From Eutrigla gurnardus (taxonomy: Eukaryota > Chordata > Actinopteri > Perciformes > Triglidae), in assembly GCA_963514095.1 (NCBI GenBank), contig OY741283.1, positions 3,614,042 to 3,678,041 of the forward strand: a stretch of 64,000 nucleotides of DNA, read 5' to 3'. Each line of letters begins with the position of its first letter. Position 1 is the stretch's first letter. The notes below the pieces were generated by a model that searched no databases, was not told the DNA's origin, and saw nothing but the letters and a program-made list of their open reading frames with translations. Below, piece by piece: positions 35,166 through 48,889 of this stretch. The translations under genes were made by a program, and so were the position numbers.

Positions 35166-36480
35166 TAAATTGGAGTTATTTGAAAGCCTGATGCCCCACA
35201 TGCTAAAGGGGCCTCTTTATTTGCAAGGATAGTGAAAATATGATGGACTTGGTTACAGGTGAAGCTGTCACAGAAATGTTCTTCCCTTCTTTTATCCTGC
35301 ATTTATTTCCGTCCACATGTCTATAATGGGCATGTATGAATTAGTCACCCATCGTTTCCATATATTTGCTCATCTAACCGTTCCCGAGGAAGGAGGCGTT
35401 GAAGTGGACGATCCCGGCGTTGCTCCTTTAGTGAAGGGACATCCATGTGCTCTTGTTCACAGACAGTAAATAGACATTGTCTTGCCAAGCCCCCCTCTTT
35501 ATTATTTGCTTTGCCCCTGTCAGGCCCTTTGTTGTTCCATAATGCAGCTCCACAATGCCACGACACCAGTCACATGTGCGTTGTGGTCTCCAGTGGGAGC
35601 ATTGTTATGTAAATCCATATTAATGAACTTCCCCTGGAACCTCCACTGGCGTTGGGAGGTATGTTTCGGCAACGAAGAAAGACATTGTGTCCCCTTCTTT
35701 AAATGCTGCATTCTGATACAAACGGAGTAAAAAATACAAACTGTGTTTATATTTAACTGTTGGTGGACAACAGTCTTCATCACTGACACTGATGCTCCGA
35801 GACGTACGACAGTCCCACTCACCTCTGACGGAGACCGAAGCCCAGAAACCATTTAATACACCAATTAAACTCCAAATGAAAAATATTTATTCTCATCAGC
35901 TTAAATATTAAATGCACCAAATTGTTTTGTTTGGACCTCGTCGCTTTTAGGCACTCTCAAATAGTTTTGGTCATGCTCAATTGTGAAGCAATTAAAACAG
36001 TCGGACACACGCAGACCGGCTCTTAACAAAATGACATTGTCATATCAGAATAATACAGGGGAGTGAATTTGAACGGCTAAGAACAGGTAAATAAAAACCT
36101 TTTGATTTCATTTCAGCTTTTTTAACAAAGAGACATGCCTAAAGAAAGAAAGTTTATATCAAAATGGAAATTTCCCCTGACTGTTTAATTGGATGGCCAC
36201 TTTTTACACGACTTATCTTTGCAGTCCAACTCCTTCACTTTACCAATTAGAGGAAATAGCCGTTTCTTCTCAGTTCAAAAGTCTTTTCTACTGTGGTGTT
36301 TCAGCTCCGATGGCGTGTGCCCATGTAAACAAATACGACACTCAGCAATGTCCTCTCTCAACCCTGCTCGTGTCTGTCAAATGTGCTTGTGAACACACTT
36401 TCCCAGGTTTATAAGACACATATGTCACTCAGAATCACACTTATCTGGGAAAAAATGTTCAGCAACATAAAATATATACT
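35166..36480. other. intergenic DNA, possible regulatory segment
   Basis: No gene is supported. 35270-35720 is unique and less AT-rich, with a candidate element around CATATTAATGAACTTCCCC (35606). 35860-36110 is AT-rich. Open frames are short and overlapping on both strands. Confidence 0.45.
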
Positions 36481-37230
36481 TATTTATAGCTTAGAAAAAT
36501 GATTCTGGCACCAACAGCCGCCCTGGAGATCATCTCTAAGTAAGTCAATATGACATGAATCATGATGAAGAGCATTTTAAATGGCACACAGTTACGATCT
36601 TAACAATATTGCGAGCCGAGTTAGGAACAAATGATTTCATCCTGTATGGCCTCAGAATAATGGAAAGGCATCCCACATTATTGCCCATTTTTTCCTGGAA
36701 GCTATAGAGACTGACATTAATCCCAACTGTCTGTAAAATTGAAGCAATAAAACCACAAGCAGTGGCATCAAATTTTCGCCGTGGCAATGCTCCTCAAAAA
36801 TATAGATCCGCAAGACAAACAGTGATGTAGTTGATTGTTTCAGTAAAGATTCTTGGACTCTCTGCATTCCCTTTGTTGTACATGAGAGAGACATTACACC
36901 AATGGTGGAATATAACCTCATTTGCTGCAAAGAGGAAATTTAATTAACAGAGCAAACAGCGTCTGCCAATATGCCTCCGTGGAGACCGACAGAGGATAAG
37001 AAATACCTTTCACAAGAACCTGCAATACCGCCTTAAGACTGGACCAATAGCTGGACACGTGGCACTCACCCTCTGCAAGGGCTAGCTTTAAAAAAAAAAA
37101 CACCATTCGTTGAGATGAGTGAGAACACTGAAGGCTATATACCATAAGTAATGCACAAAAGATCATGAGGTCATAAAAGCTGCACGGATGCAGTTTCAAT
37201 AACAACAGCAGAGTAAAAACCTCGTCATAC
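36481..37230. other. candidate regulatory block
   Basis: No gene is supported. From 36500 to 37080 the sequence is unique, lacks simple repeats, and has mixed words typical of conserved non-coding DNA, for example GAAATTTAATTAACAGAGC near 36934. An A11 run follows near 37088. Minus-strand frames of 75-95 codons overlap and have no domain. Confidence 0.45.
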
Positions 37231-38760
37231 CATCGGTGATACTAGCAGCCTTTTTTTGTCTTAACTTGTAAAACTGCTCACTTCATCGCTGTTCTTCTTT
37301 GCCAAAATAAATTAAAAAGTCTCCGAGGAGCTAAGTGTGTGTTTGTGAATGCGTGGCCAGACTTACTTTAATACACGTAGTAATGAGAGCTGTAATCACA
37401 CTTCACATTCAACTGAGAGTCCAACATGAGAGAATGTGCTTATAAAAACATGATATTTCAGCTTGACCTCGTTTTAAAGGTACAACAGATATTTAAAAAA
37501 ATAATCAGCATGTCAGTTATGTCTAGTGGTGAATTTGATGATATATGTTAGCTTTGTATTAGCATGTTTTTTGTGTTTTAAGGTACTTGAAAATAGCTTT
37601 CTGATGCATCCACATACTATAGCACAAATTGCACACTTTGAGAATTCTGGGTTTCAGGATCCCACGACTTCCCTGTTCTTCTTGCTGACGACTCACTTTT
37701 CACACATTTTTCTGTTTTGCTAGCAGACGAAAGTGACAAGGAAGCACCTTCACCCGATACAGATTGGATGAAGAGAGATCTAATTGTTTTCCCTACATTT
37801 TTGTGTGGGACTAAATCGCACTCAATTTGATTGGCCGGTCTTTGTAAGCCCCTGAAAACCTGGCTTCACATCTTGAGTTTACATTTCTATACTAAACAAG
37901 CTGAAGGCAAAAACTGCAGTAATCATTTATTAAGAGTTTAGTACAAACTTTGTGGTTTGTGGGCTGTTTGATTGACAGTAACAACCAACCAATGGATTGT
38001 GATTCAAATAATGCTTCCATACGGGATGAAACATCTTTGATTGAATGAATGCATCACCTTTGAACTTTGCTTTACAATTAAGATTCAGTCTTAATCTATG
38101 ATGTTTTTACAATCTGCTGCTGGTTGAGTGGACTGATTTTTTTGTTCCCCCTAGAATTAGCTCATGTGCCATTAAGAGTACGTAAAATAAACTCCTGTCA
38201 GAATAAAAATCCGAATAGACAGGCACACTAAATGTCACTGTATCTAGATTCTATATTTTTTCCTGTCCACAATTGGTTTCTGTGATTATTAAATTCATAG
38301 CTAAAGTGAGCGGCATCTTAAACTTCAGTAAACAATTTTAAGCCTAATTTGCTATGAGACACGACTGGCCCAGTGGCAGTGTGCAACTCCAATTATGATA
38401 AGGATTAAGCACATGCAATCAAAAGATAGAACAAGATAATGTGCAAAGATACATTTGGCAAGCAAGCAATTAATTGGAGAAAGCATGACACCCTGCCTGC
38501 TAAAAGATGAGGCAGAAGATGATGTTTCAACACTTCAATATCATTAATGGCAACGACGACTACTCCCCCCCCCCTCCCCTCTTGTTCCCGTGAATTGGCC
38601 GCAGACTTCACACCGGAAAGGCTGCGTGCACGGTTTGGAGGAGCCAGACGGAGCTGTCAGGGAGTCCACGGCGTCCGGCGGTCGCTGTCTGTAACTGCTG
38701 TCTGTGCCTAGTGAACCCAGGAGGCTGAAAATGACCGAGTTCACAAGTTGATTAATGAGT
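37231..38760. other. AT-rich intergenic DNA
   Basis: No gene is supported. A C9 run near 38566-38575 precedes a GC-richer stretch at 38580-38700. 38330-38520 could be regulatory (TTTGGCAAGCAAGCAATTAA near 38455). Confidence 0.5.
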
Positions 38761-40780
38761 GTGCTGCCACCAGTTGTCAAAACCTGACACTGATTATGGA
38801 GCTTCAGGCTTCTTCTTTTTTTTTTTATCAGATGAAAATAATAAAATACTATGTGCTTTGATGAATCAATTTAGTGCAGAAAATGAATTACGGTTCACGC
38901 CGACTCGTCACGAATACGCCGGGACACGGAAGCAAATAGATGGCGAGCGTTCGCCGATTTGTCTGATGTGAACATGCGAACCTCTGATCTTGACAGGCAG
39001 CTCCTTGAGAGCTCCATCATTGGGTTTGCAGGAGAAATGGTTCTGCGAGTGGAAGTAGTGGAGATAACATATGTTGAATCTGTTTAGCTGCTGACTGTCC
39101 AACTGTTAGGAGAGATGATGAGATTAATTAGGAGTGGGATGGCTACTGGGGGAGAGATGAAGCTGTCATTATACAGTAGGTGTTGAGTAATGATGGCTGC
39201 CGCGTCTTTATCCTCGGCGAGACCGTCTCCGCCACGCTTTTAACTCTGACCCAATTAATACCCCAGGTAAACAGACGCTCGCCGCGGCCCTCCTCCTGAG
39301 ACGGCCGGTGAAATGAAGCTGTACATTTTATCTGTGCATCATGGTTGGAAAGTCAACTTGACAGAACACGGAGGCACTTGATAAACAGTCTATCTAGGGC
39401 ACACGCTGTAAAGCAGGTCTCTAAGGGAGGGAGGGGGGGTCGACAAAACCCAAGACATTACAGAGAAACCCAAAGCAAATTATCCTGACATGGATGAAAC
39501 AATAGCAAATTGGACAAATGATATAATTTGAGTGGTATAGGCCCCAGCAGGGTCTGGTTGTTTCTTGCACTCGGAGGGATTTAGGAAACAAGAATAGTGT
39601 TTGATGGTAAAGGTCGGGGGAAACAAAGGTGGTTTCCATAGCAGGGAGACAACCACAACACCAAATGTATTCATTATTTCCATTCTGTAACGTGGCGCAT
39701 ATATGAGAGGAATGCATGCTTTCATTATCCGGTTTCCTTTGGTCTTTGCTCAGAAGACAAAGAGATTTGAGAGATTGTTGAAGATGCCAACGAGGAGTCG
39801 GGGCCATCTCATTTCCTCCACGCTATAAATCATCCGTCTAACACCGAGCAATGCTACATGTTATATTTACTGTCAAACAAATACATGCTAGGAAAAAAAA
39901 AAAAAATCAATTTACAGTACACCTTCTGGTTCCAACTCCAACTAATTAGACTTGATTAACCATGAGGGAATGGAGTGATGTAAATGTGACTTTCCACTTA
40001 AAAATCAATTATGTTTTTTTTTTTGTTAAATAAGTTCAGGAGGACGAGAGTCTCTGTGGGATTTAAAATTCCTCCACCTGCATGGATGTGTCCTCGTGGA
40101 GGTTAGGTTGGGGGAAATCTTTCGTCTAGACTGAGTGTGCACTTTTCAGCGGGAGGCGACCACGGCGAGTCATTAATCTCCCGCCGCCGACGCTGAAAAC
40201 CTTCTGCCCCTCATAAGGGCAAAATAACCTCTACCAATGAGAGGAACTAAGTGGCCAGAGACAATGGGATGTTGCGCGGTAGTTTATGTTCCTCTCATAA
40301 GCAGCCCGGCCAGCCTCGGAACGAGGCGGCGGCCATTCGATGCAGCTTCCCCGACCGTACAGGGCAGCAGCGGGGGAGGAGGGACATTACACGCTCCTCC
40401 TCAGTGAAGCGGCCGATGGATTCAAAGTGCAAGAGTGGAACGCACGTCGTTCCTCACGATGAAACTGACCCTCGGTGGCATCATTACATGCACATTTGGG
40501 GCTGGAAAACAAAGCAAAAAAAGCAACAAAACGAGCGATGAGAAAACTGCTGAGTTTAATGGCACGAAAAGCGTTAAAATATCAAACTTCAGCTGAAGAT
40601 GGGAGTTTCATCGTTGAAAATATGATGGCAGTTTTATTGCTTTTACTTTTTGATCTATAACCATATAAACACATGGAAGTGACCATTTAACTGAGGTAGA
40701 AGTAGCCATCCACACTGTAAAAACACTGTGAAAGTCCTGTATTTAAAACAGATATAATTGGTGTATTTATAATTACAATG
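38761..40780. other. candidate regulatory block
   Basis: No gene is supported. 38860-39330 is unique and CpG-containing (for example CACGCCGACTCGTCACGAAT near 38896). 39100-39270 contains GATTAATTAGGAGTGGG near 39121. 40080-40500 is a relatively GC-rich, CpG-containing stretch with an open frame at plus 40251-40541 that has no recognisable domain. Separating these are an A14 run near 39893 and a T11 run near 40014-40024. Confidence 0.45.
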
Positions 40781-40789
40781 TAAAAAGTG

Positions 40790-40990
40790 ATGTTAAATGG
40801 GTCGCTTAAAGCACCCAACAGCAGCTGGACACAGTTGAACATGCCCCAAACTGGTCCAGATGGCTAAGACTAGTACCTGGCATGGTGGCTCCCACCCATT
40901 GGTGTGTTGGGCCCTCTGCATGAGAGGTGAAGTAGGAAGCACTCTGGATAAAAGTGCTGCAGCCATTTAAAGGGACAGATATTTCCCTCG
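40790..40990 (+). mobile_element. SINE 3'-part remnant
   Basis: The words GGCTAAGACTAGTACCTGGC (40862-40881), CATTGGTGTGTTGG near 40898 and GGATAAAAGTGCTGCAGCCA (40947-40966) match the body and tail of common fish SINEs, in which a GGATAAAAGCGCTATAAATG-type tail ends the element. It is degraded, without an intact tRNA-like head, and limits are approximate. Confidence 0.55.
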
Positions 40991-41600
40991 AGAATTACTA
41001 GAGAGCAAAAACAGAGCTAACATTTAAAAGGGTTGATATGTAAACGTCTTGTTTCTGCCCTGAAAAGATCAGGTACTGCAGGTTTAAGCAGTTTTATTGA
41101 TGAAAATGAACATAATGCAGAATACTATCCGTTGTGATCATCACACTTTATAATACGTAGAATCTTATAACATAACCAACTATAGCATTTAGATAAAAGA
41201 GTCATATTTTCCTCTAAAATGTAGGGGAGTTAAAATGGGAAGTGACATGAATTGGAAACACCCAAGTAAAGTCAGGCATTGGATGATGTGAGAATGTTAT
41301 ATCGAGATTATACTGCCCAAAATAATTGCGATTTTATCCCGATATGGCACGAAAACATACTATGACAACATTTTGGTGTAGAAACAAATATTTTTATTTA
41401 TATTTTTTTTATTCACAGATAAGATATGTTTAGTGAAAAAATATAAAATAATCTGGCTAGTTTAACTTAGCTGGAAGCTGCTGAAACGACGTCTCGGCAC
41501 CAGGATCCCATTATATGTGTCATTATATGATACGACTCACAACCTGACAGTATATTTCCCCAAATATGTCAAACTATTCCTTTAAGTGCAGCACTTGGGG
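40991..41600. mobile_element. possible decayed repeat, including an end of the long-TIR family
   Basis: The segment 41555-41585 (CCCCAAATATGTCAAACTAT then TCCTTTAAG) resembles the terminal inverted repeat of the element at 24882-25449. The stretch at about 41300-41420, with ATATCGAGATTAT and CCCGATATGGCACG, resembles decayed hAT-like repeats that carry ATATCG words. Neither has a definable partner end, so this is tentative. Confidence 0.3.
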
Positions 41601-43839
41601 AAACGTTACATCCCACCGTTGGAGATGGATGGCACTTACTTCTTCTTTTAATCGCCACCTGGAAACATCATGTTGTCAGAGAACACGAGACGCTATGAAA
41701 GCTTTTTATTCTCATCCGACAACAGAATGATATTGAATTTCAACACGCATATTCATAATTTCCCTCAACCGTCCAGGTCTGTATTGGCGAGCGTGAGCAG
41801 CTGTCACCAGGAAACAAAAGAGGCGAGTTTGTTCTGCTGCCTAAATCGTGTTGTCAGTATCATCACGCTGCCTCTCGTCGGTCACGATGAAGTGGTGAGG
41901 GAGCAGGACGGATGTGACAGAGTGATGATCCTCCTGGAAGATGCTGCGGTATCAGCGTAACGGAGAAAAAGCTTATTTGATTATAAATCCTCAAACACAC
42001 ATTTGCATGTAACCGCGAGTCAATTCATTCTTTGCCAGCTGGAGAACGGGAACTCATTTCAATATTTGGTCATGTTTAGTGTTTCCCCAGATGTAATAGG
42101 GGTGACTTGTGAATTCTTAAAGAGATGTTCTTCTTCAATTGACTGTATTAGTCCTGTTTTTTTTTGGCCTCGGTTGGATTTTGGCAACCGAGACCTGAAT
42201 GATTATGACAAAAGAGAAAAAAAGCCCTGAGAAATAGGACCCTCAGCTATATAACACACATTTGCATCCCAGATCTCATGAAGGCCTGGAGCTGATTGAT
42301 TAATAGAGACAGAGCATGCCAAGCCATATCAGGGCCCCTGCTCAGGTTAAGTGGTGCTAAGATTGTTTTATAAAGTCTATGATTAGAGGATAAGGACGGA
42401 GTGTTTGATCCTCCCAGACTTGGTGACCCTCTAATCACGGGGGGGGGGGGGGGTCTCTCCATCCAACCTGCCCCAACAACTTCAATCAGACACGCTCCTC
42501 CGAGGTGGGAAGTGGCAGCCGGGAAACGGAAACACTGAGGGGGGATTTACATTTTTAGATCAGGTAATGATAGGAATACATATACAGGTATGTATTTTAA
42601 TGACCTGCATAATGCTATTGATATTAAGCTAACTGGTTCAAAGTCGGCGTCTAGGTTTGACGACTGGTTTTCAGCGCTGGTTTCTAAGAGTTTGCATGGA
42701 AAATGTCCATTCATTGTCATGTTTCGGACTCAAAGCTCTTGTCGTGATTGTGAATTGGTTAAATATTTGAATAACACATAAGCATTAACTCCTTCAGTGA
42801 AGTCACTTTTATTTCATCCCATTTTTTTATATTAAAAAATATCATACTTTCTAACACAAATTGCTCCATTTGCATTAAGTGTCAGTGTATACACACTTTC
42901 TGAGCAACTAAGTGATTAGTTTTAAACCTGAAAAAGCGATATAAGCGTGAAGTAGCATTTCCAGCCCAAGAACATTGTGCAGGATTGTGTTTATAATGGA
43001 TAGCTGATGAGGAAATACAAAGGTTTTAAGGTTTTTTTCTGTAATTTGCGCGGTGCAAAAAACTCTCCGGAGTGCAACGTAATTATCTACATCATCAAAA
43101 GCAATTATGGATGCATAAATTGAATGCATGTCTACATCCCCATTGTCCCCTTGCATATTTGTCCCTTGCACAGATAACACAGCATTAACATCACAATGGA
43201 GGGGGAATAATGGAGTTGCCCAGCTGGGGTTAAAGGGACACGACAATAAGTGTGACCGGCCTCAGTCAGATGCCGGGCACAGAAAGAAGCACAACAACTT
43301 CTCATCCCATTCAGATGTGGGCGTGCAGAGTCAAATGAATCACGGACGTCATGACCTCGGGGATGAACGGCCATGCTAAACATAAACTTAACAGCAACAC
43401 AAACCTGCTCTCTACCTGAAAGAGAACGTCAGCATTTGAATGCACAGGTTTGCACATTGAGACAGCCTTGAGCCCTGATAATAAAAAACAATGTTCTTTG
43501 TTTATCTGAGAACAATTCTTTTTTTATGACATCAAGCTGGAGGCTGATTTATTTTACTGTATGTTGCTTTGAACGTGTCTGACAAATGCTAAAAAGGGGG
43601 CTAACATATAAAAGAATAATAGGCTAATGGACTTATGAGGCTAATGTGTTTCAAAGCCAAAAGGAAAAAATCATCGGCTAACTTGGGTTTCTGTTTGAGC
43701 AGCAGCTAATGCACTTTTGATATTAGTGCATGTTTGCAGTTTTAAGCAACGTGATTTCACAGAAGACGTGAACACAACCTCGGAAAATGACGTACCCCCA
43801 CCACGTAAACAATCTACTTTGAAGTTTAGACGATAAAAC
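41601..43839. other. intergenic DNA with G-run and candidate regulatory DNA
   Basis: No gene is supported. An uninterrupted G15 run lies at 42439-42453. 41640-42380 and 42880-43400 are unique with mixed composition and could hold regulatory elements. Several overlapping frames at 43128-43383 on both strands cancel each other as coding evidence. Confidence 0.45.
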
Positions 43840-44010
43840 TAAAAGAAAAGATCATGGTTCGGGTTTAAAGAACTACGTTTGCTAGGTAACTTCCTCTGTA
43901 GTTTTAAAATAGCTCAACGTTGACTTTTGGTCTCACACAGGACACAAACACTGGCCTCCTGGGTGAAAGTTCTTTATGTGACCCAACCTGCCTATGTGGA
44001 GTTTGATCCA
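43840..44010 (+). mobile_element. percomorph dispersed repeat fragment
   Basis: AAAGATCATGGTTCGGGTTTAA (approximately 43847-43868), TTTGCTAGGTAACTTCCTCTG near 43879, TCAACGTTGACTTTTGGTCT (43914-43933) and CACAGGACACAAACACTGG (43936-43954) match, from memory, a repeat widespread in percomorph genomes. It shares a 17-bp identical word with 35123-35139. No coding frame is present and the class is uncertain. Confidence 0.55.
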
Positions 44011-46424
44011 GTTGTGTTGCCATTGTTGATTATACACATTTGTTCTGTTGACTATAAACAAAGGACGTTTAATTTAGAGGACTTTTTGTAGTTCTGGTGA
44101 TTTCAGGAAATCTAAACTGGCATCTGGCAGACAAAGTCGGTCTTTGCTGCAATAAGTGGTGGGAGCTAATTGATGATGTCAGTCAACATCTTTGGAAACA
44201 CTTATGAGTATGTTGGTAGATTCTCTAGGAATGTTAGAATAACCCTTCGCAATATGGGAGGAGCTCCTCTTCACCATAAAAAACACTGTTATCGTGTACA
44301 AGAAACAACACAAACTGCAGTTATTTTGCTCGACGGGGACAAAAATATGCCAAATACAGCTACTGCTTCCAAACAAATGACTAACATATCCAATATTTTG
44401 ATAATGGTGAAGAAGTACTAGTGACTGTTTGCTATTAAATATAATTATTTTTAAGCCTCTTGAGACTCTCAGAAATGATTTTTCCTCCTCTTTTTTTATC
44501 AGAGGACTGAAATTCCTCCACGGACCCTTTAAAAGAAAGAGTCCCAAACTGTTTTCAGACCGACTACAAATGATTTCCAGACATGCTCCAGTGACTTCAA
44601 GTCCACTGTCTAATTATTTTGTCAGTCGGAAACTCCAGACTGAACAATTGTCCTTTACGTTTTTCCCTTTTTGCGTGTCTGCAAAGATAAAAACGTAAAA
44701 TGAACACCAACATTCAGAAGTTTTTGTCGGACAGAACGCTCATGAAATGATGGATTGTCAAACATCATTTCATCCCCCTGATCTAACATCCTTATCCTCG
44801 ATCAACTGGAAGTGATAAACATCTAAAAAATTCACAGTCAGCTGCAGCGGTGACTAATTCTGGGCGTTTTTTTCCCCGAGCTGATGCAGCACACCGGGCC
44901 CTCCTCTCGTCAGCTGAGACACTCTGAGAATCCCTGGCAGCTCATATATCAAGGGAGATCCTCACAGCAGTACTCCTCTTCCTTTTTCAATGCACAGGGT
45001 AAGTATTTTAATTAGTTGGCTAATTGTCTAAGTAATTGGAAGACAACTTAGCTCAAAGAGTAATCAATCTCTACAGGGCTGTGTTCTATCACATCAAAGG
45101 ATCTGTAATTAACACTGCAAACCATGGGATGGTCTTTGACTGAGCTCGATAGCGCGGGGGCGTACGATCACAGATAACGCCGTGGTTGAGGAGACGGATC
45201 TGGGAGGCCTCCAATGAGCATGCAGAGGAGTTATCATTCAGACGCAACCAGAGTCAGACCCAAACCCTTTAAAGGCAGGGGGAGTCAGACCTGCACCGGC
45301 TCTGATGCAAGAGTTGCACTCTGTAAACAAAAGACAGATAAAAGCTGCTGCTTATTAAATACCGTGTGTGTCGATGGGTGTGGTGGTATGTGTTTGCTAG
45401 ACACATCTGGGAAGCTTGTATTCTCTTAAATTCTGCAAAACAAGTGTTTTTTATTGTCAATAATAATCATAATAATAAAAATTCAATATGAATGCTGCGA
45501 AGCTCGTATGTTCAAATGTGCATTTTCCCTTTAAATTTCCCCATAGAATATCTGTTAGCGCGGTTTTGACAACAGAATTGGCAATTCATTAAATGTTTTC
45601 ATATACCGAGTATCAATTTCACTTTGCAGCAAAGCTCATGCCAGGCATTAAAAAAATTACACATTTGGGATGAACAAGACTAATCATGTCTCAGATTCAT
45701 CCATTTGAGGCCCCTTAATTTCCCCGTAGTAGAAAACAAGACGTATAATGAACAATTATACATAAAGTTAATTTCAGTGTTGTGCAGAAGACTTAATTAA
45801 AATTACTAATGAAAAACGGGACTGCTTACAGTGTGGAAGTTTGCTCATCAATTTCAAAATGACTGAATGCTTTGTCTTCGTGGACTGTAATGAAAATGAC
45901 CTAAATGGCAACACACTCCACTTTTTTGTTTACAAACAATCATTATGAATAAAATTAGTAACCGCAAACCCATCTTGTTATTCACTCGCGGAAGAATTTT
46001 GACATAATTGGCCAGATTGTGGAAGGAAACGGTAGCTAAGAATCAATACCATTATATTATTCTGGGACGACGTATCACATTATCAATTAACGAATGTATT
46101 CAAAATGCAGAAATGAATGTCATGCTTGTGGCTACAGCCTAAAATGGATAATTATGATGAAACATCCAGAGGAGAGCAGTCATTGGAAGACATGATATTC
46201 CCTGAAGTGATCCCATCCCCCCTCCGGCCCCTCGCTCCCCGCCGCAAGGCACAATCCACACACAGTCACTGACAGATTGACAAATAAGGTTAATAAGTAC
46301 TTTCCACCTCTCCTAAAGGCTAATCAAATATTAATCCTCGAGGTGTGGTCAGCAGTGAAAAAAAAAACAGAAACACAACAAACAATTGGTGGAGGGGAAT
46401 TGATCGAATTGATTCTCCCTCGTA
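44011..46424. other. intergenic DNA, candidate regulatory DNA from 44.86 kb
   Basis: No gene is supported. 44860-45440 and 45480-46320 are unique sequence with many homeodomain-type cores (for example TTTTAATTAGTTGGCTAATT at 45007-45026 and ACTTAATTAAAATTACTAAT near 45790). 44011-44850 is AT-rich with chance frames on both strands. Confidence 0.45.
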
Positions 46425-46653
46425 ATGCTGGGGGTAGAAGAGGAAGAAGAGGAGGAGGAGGAGGTGGAGGAGGAGGTGGGGAGGGTGTTGAGTTGGAACT
46501 GTAGGAATTCATTTCAGACGGAGAACGGACAAATATTTGGTTATAAGCGCTTTAAGCAATTTCAATTTTTAATCCATCTCCACATTCTGGTGGCTCGGCG
46601 GGCGCAGTTTATACGCCGCATGCTCACAGTCTTGTGGGCCTCCCATCCCACAC

Positions 46654-46713
<60 letters not shown>

Positions 46714-46735
46714 ACACACACATAACACACCAATA
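46425..46735. repeat. GGA purine tract and (AC)n microsatellite
   Basis: A GAA/GGA/GGT purine tract lies at about 46435-46490. An (AC) dinucleotide run follows at about 46657-46711, then interrupted CATAACACACA units to about 46730. Open frames here translate the repeats (poly-Glu, poly-Pro, His-Thr) and are not genes. Confidence 0.93.
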
Positions 46736-48682
46736 ACCAATAATTCTTCTGTCATTCTCCATTTCCAACTATAAACCTTTTTAACGGGAAAGCCATGAAA
46801 CCTGTCTTTACAAGCTTATTAAAAACAACAAAAACAGGAGTTTAGTCAGTGAAACATGACAACATAAATGTGAATATGATCTTTTTTATAAGAAAAACGC
46901 CACCTTGTGCACTCAGGGGCAAGAATCAAAATGCAGGACGCTTAAAAAAAACAACAACAACACACTATTGGTGACAAAGTTGAATTTTACACAAATCTCT
47001 TCCCCCCCTGGAAACAGTTTCCACTAATCGGAAGCCTCGGGACATCTCGGGGGCCTAGTGGACCATGTGAGAAGAGCCACACTCATGTACTGATAGGGCA
47101 AAATTGGATCCAGTGAGAATGCAAAGAAGCTTATCAACCAACACTCCCAGGCAGTGCTCTCTGCAAGAGCATATGTCAACATCATTTATTAGATGTGGCC
47201 AGGGACTAAATTATGTATGATCACAAAACAGGGGGAAAAGGGGCGAGAAAAAAAAAAACGGATCACACGCAGCAGGTGGATAGAATAATATTTGGAGAGA
47301 ATATGAAATTATTAATAGAGGCCCTTGAGGGAGAATATTTGTTAACGTTAACCAGTGAGTCATTTGTAATGCTCCGAGTCTGTGATTAATCTTATTGGAC
47401 ATTCCAGAATCATATATAGTTAAGTGAATGTTTTATTTGCTCCCCTGTTTTCTGAAGAGCAATCCATAACATTACTGTCACATTTATTTCTATATTAATG
47501 TGCGCAGATACAGAACGAGACTTAAATCAAACATTTTCACAAATTGCATCCAGTAAATCGTTTGAAGAGGAAGAAAAAAAGTGGATTTAAAAAACCTGTT
47601 AACTGTATTTCCTTCACTCCAGCCAAACATATACTAAGTAGCTTTAATATTGCCAGATGAGCAATCTCTCAAGCAAAATACTCTTCAGAGATACTATGTA
47701 ATTGACTCCACATCTAACAGTATGGAACAAATCCCACTAGCAGAGGGAGTTGACAAATTGCATTAAAAAACACTCAATTGGGCCAGGATTGGATAGAAGC
47801 TCATGTTCCTCCTTATCCCATTAAACATGAAACAGTTTAATCTCTAAAACTTGCTGACAAACGAGGAAAACGCTTAAGCGTGCAGCCTGTATGTGATTTG
47901 TGGAGGAAAAATCGAGTTACAACAACACGGCCTCTGGACTTCTGTGTGCATGTAACGTGTAGACAAGAGCAGCGTTTACCCTCCAACTCGTCGTAGAAGT
48001 CGCATTATTTTAATCAACGTCAATTACGACATCGTTAAACAGCGAAACCGTTGACACGCATATCATTTGTTTCAGCCCGCCTGAAAGTAGGCAATATTAA
48101 AGAGTCTCAAACTGTCAAATCATCCAAGTTTTTTTTTCTTCAATAGCTTACCCGATTTGAACATGTTCCGCTTCTTTTCATGACATGTAAACAGGTTTTG
48201 ACATGGGTCTAGTTAAATATGTAAGACATGCTGAAAAAAAAGGAAAGGGAAATGCCTGTGCAAAAAAAAAAAAAAAAAAAGCTGTCAACACACAGTACCT
48301 GCTTTAAATCTGTTCCCCATTTCAGGCAATCTGTGGGAACCAGGCCTGTGGAGTCTAATCCTGTTTTCATCCGTACCCCCCCAACACCCCCCTCATCTGT
48401 ATCACACTTTCAATTCCACTTGCTGGTGCCTTTGTGTGATTTTCATTTGATCTCGCTTTTAAAATTCAAAAATCTATTCAAGGTTTTTTTAGTTGGATTC
48501 ACGCTGTTGCCGTGAAGCCCTATTTATGTTCTAGATTTGGAATTGCAAATCAAGAGTGTGTGATTTAGGTGGAAATGGAAGTCCAAAATTCCCCCGGCAT
48601 CACCTTGTATGATTCTGTAGGTTTAAAATGTTAACAAGGGTGTTTTAGCAAGCTGATTTGTGCGCTATCAGCCTCTGTATGG

Positions 48683-48683
<1 letters not shown>
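46736..48683. other. intergenic DNA, candidate regulatory DNA
   Basis: No gene is supported. 46985-47400 and 47570-47870 are unique, with mixed composition. The A18 run at 48262-48279 and an A12 run near 47249 are the only simple repeats. CpG-containing words appear at about 47990-48060. Confidence 0.5.

Positions 48684-48739
<56 letters not shown>
48684..48739 (+). repeat. (TG)28 microsatellite
   Basis: An uninterrupted TG dinucleotide run preceded by GTATGGC. Confidence 0.96.
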
Positions 48740-48889
48740 TCTTTCTGATTGTGCCAGACAATAATCACGGTAAACTCTTATTTACTGAGTCTGGTAGTCC
48801 GTGGCACAGAAGCACGGTGCTGTATAGTGTTTTTAGTTCATACCACCCAAAGTGATGTTTACTATGCTCCATGTTAGCAGTTTGTAAAA

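Noticed and set aside
39421..39807. 128-codon minus-strand frame
   Set aside because: No family resemblance, and it overlaps another frame of equal quality (39480-39725).
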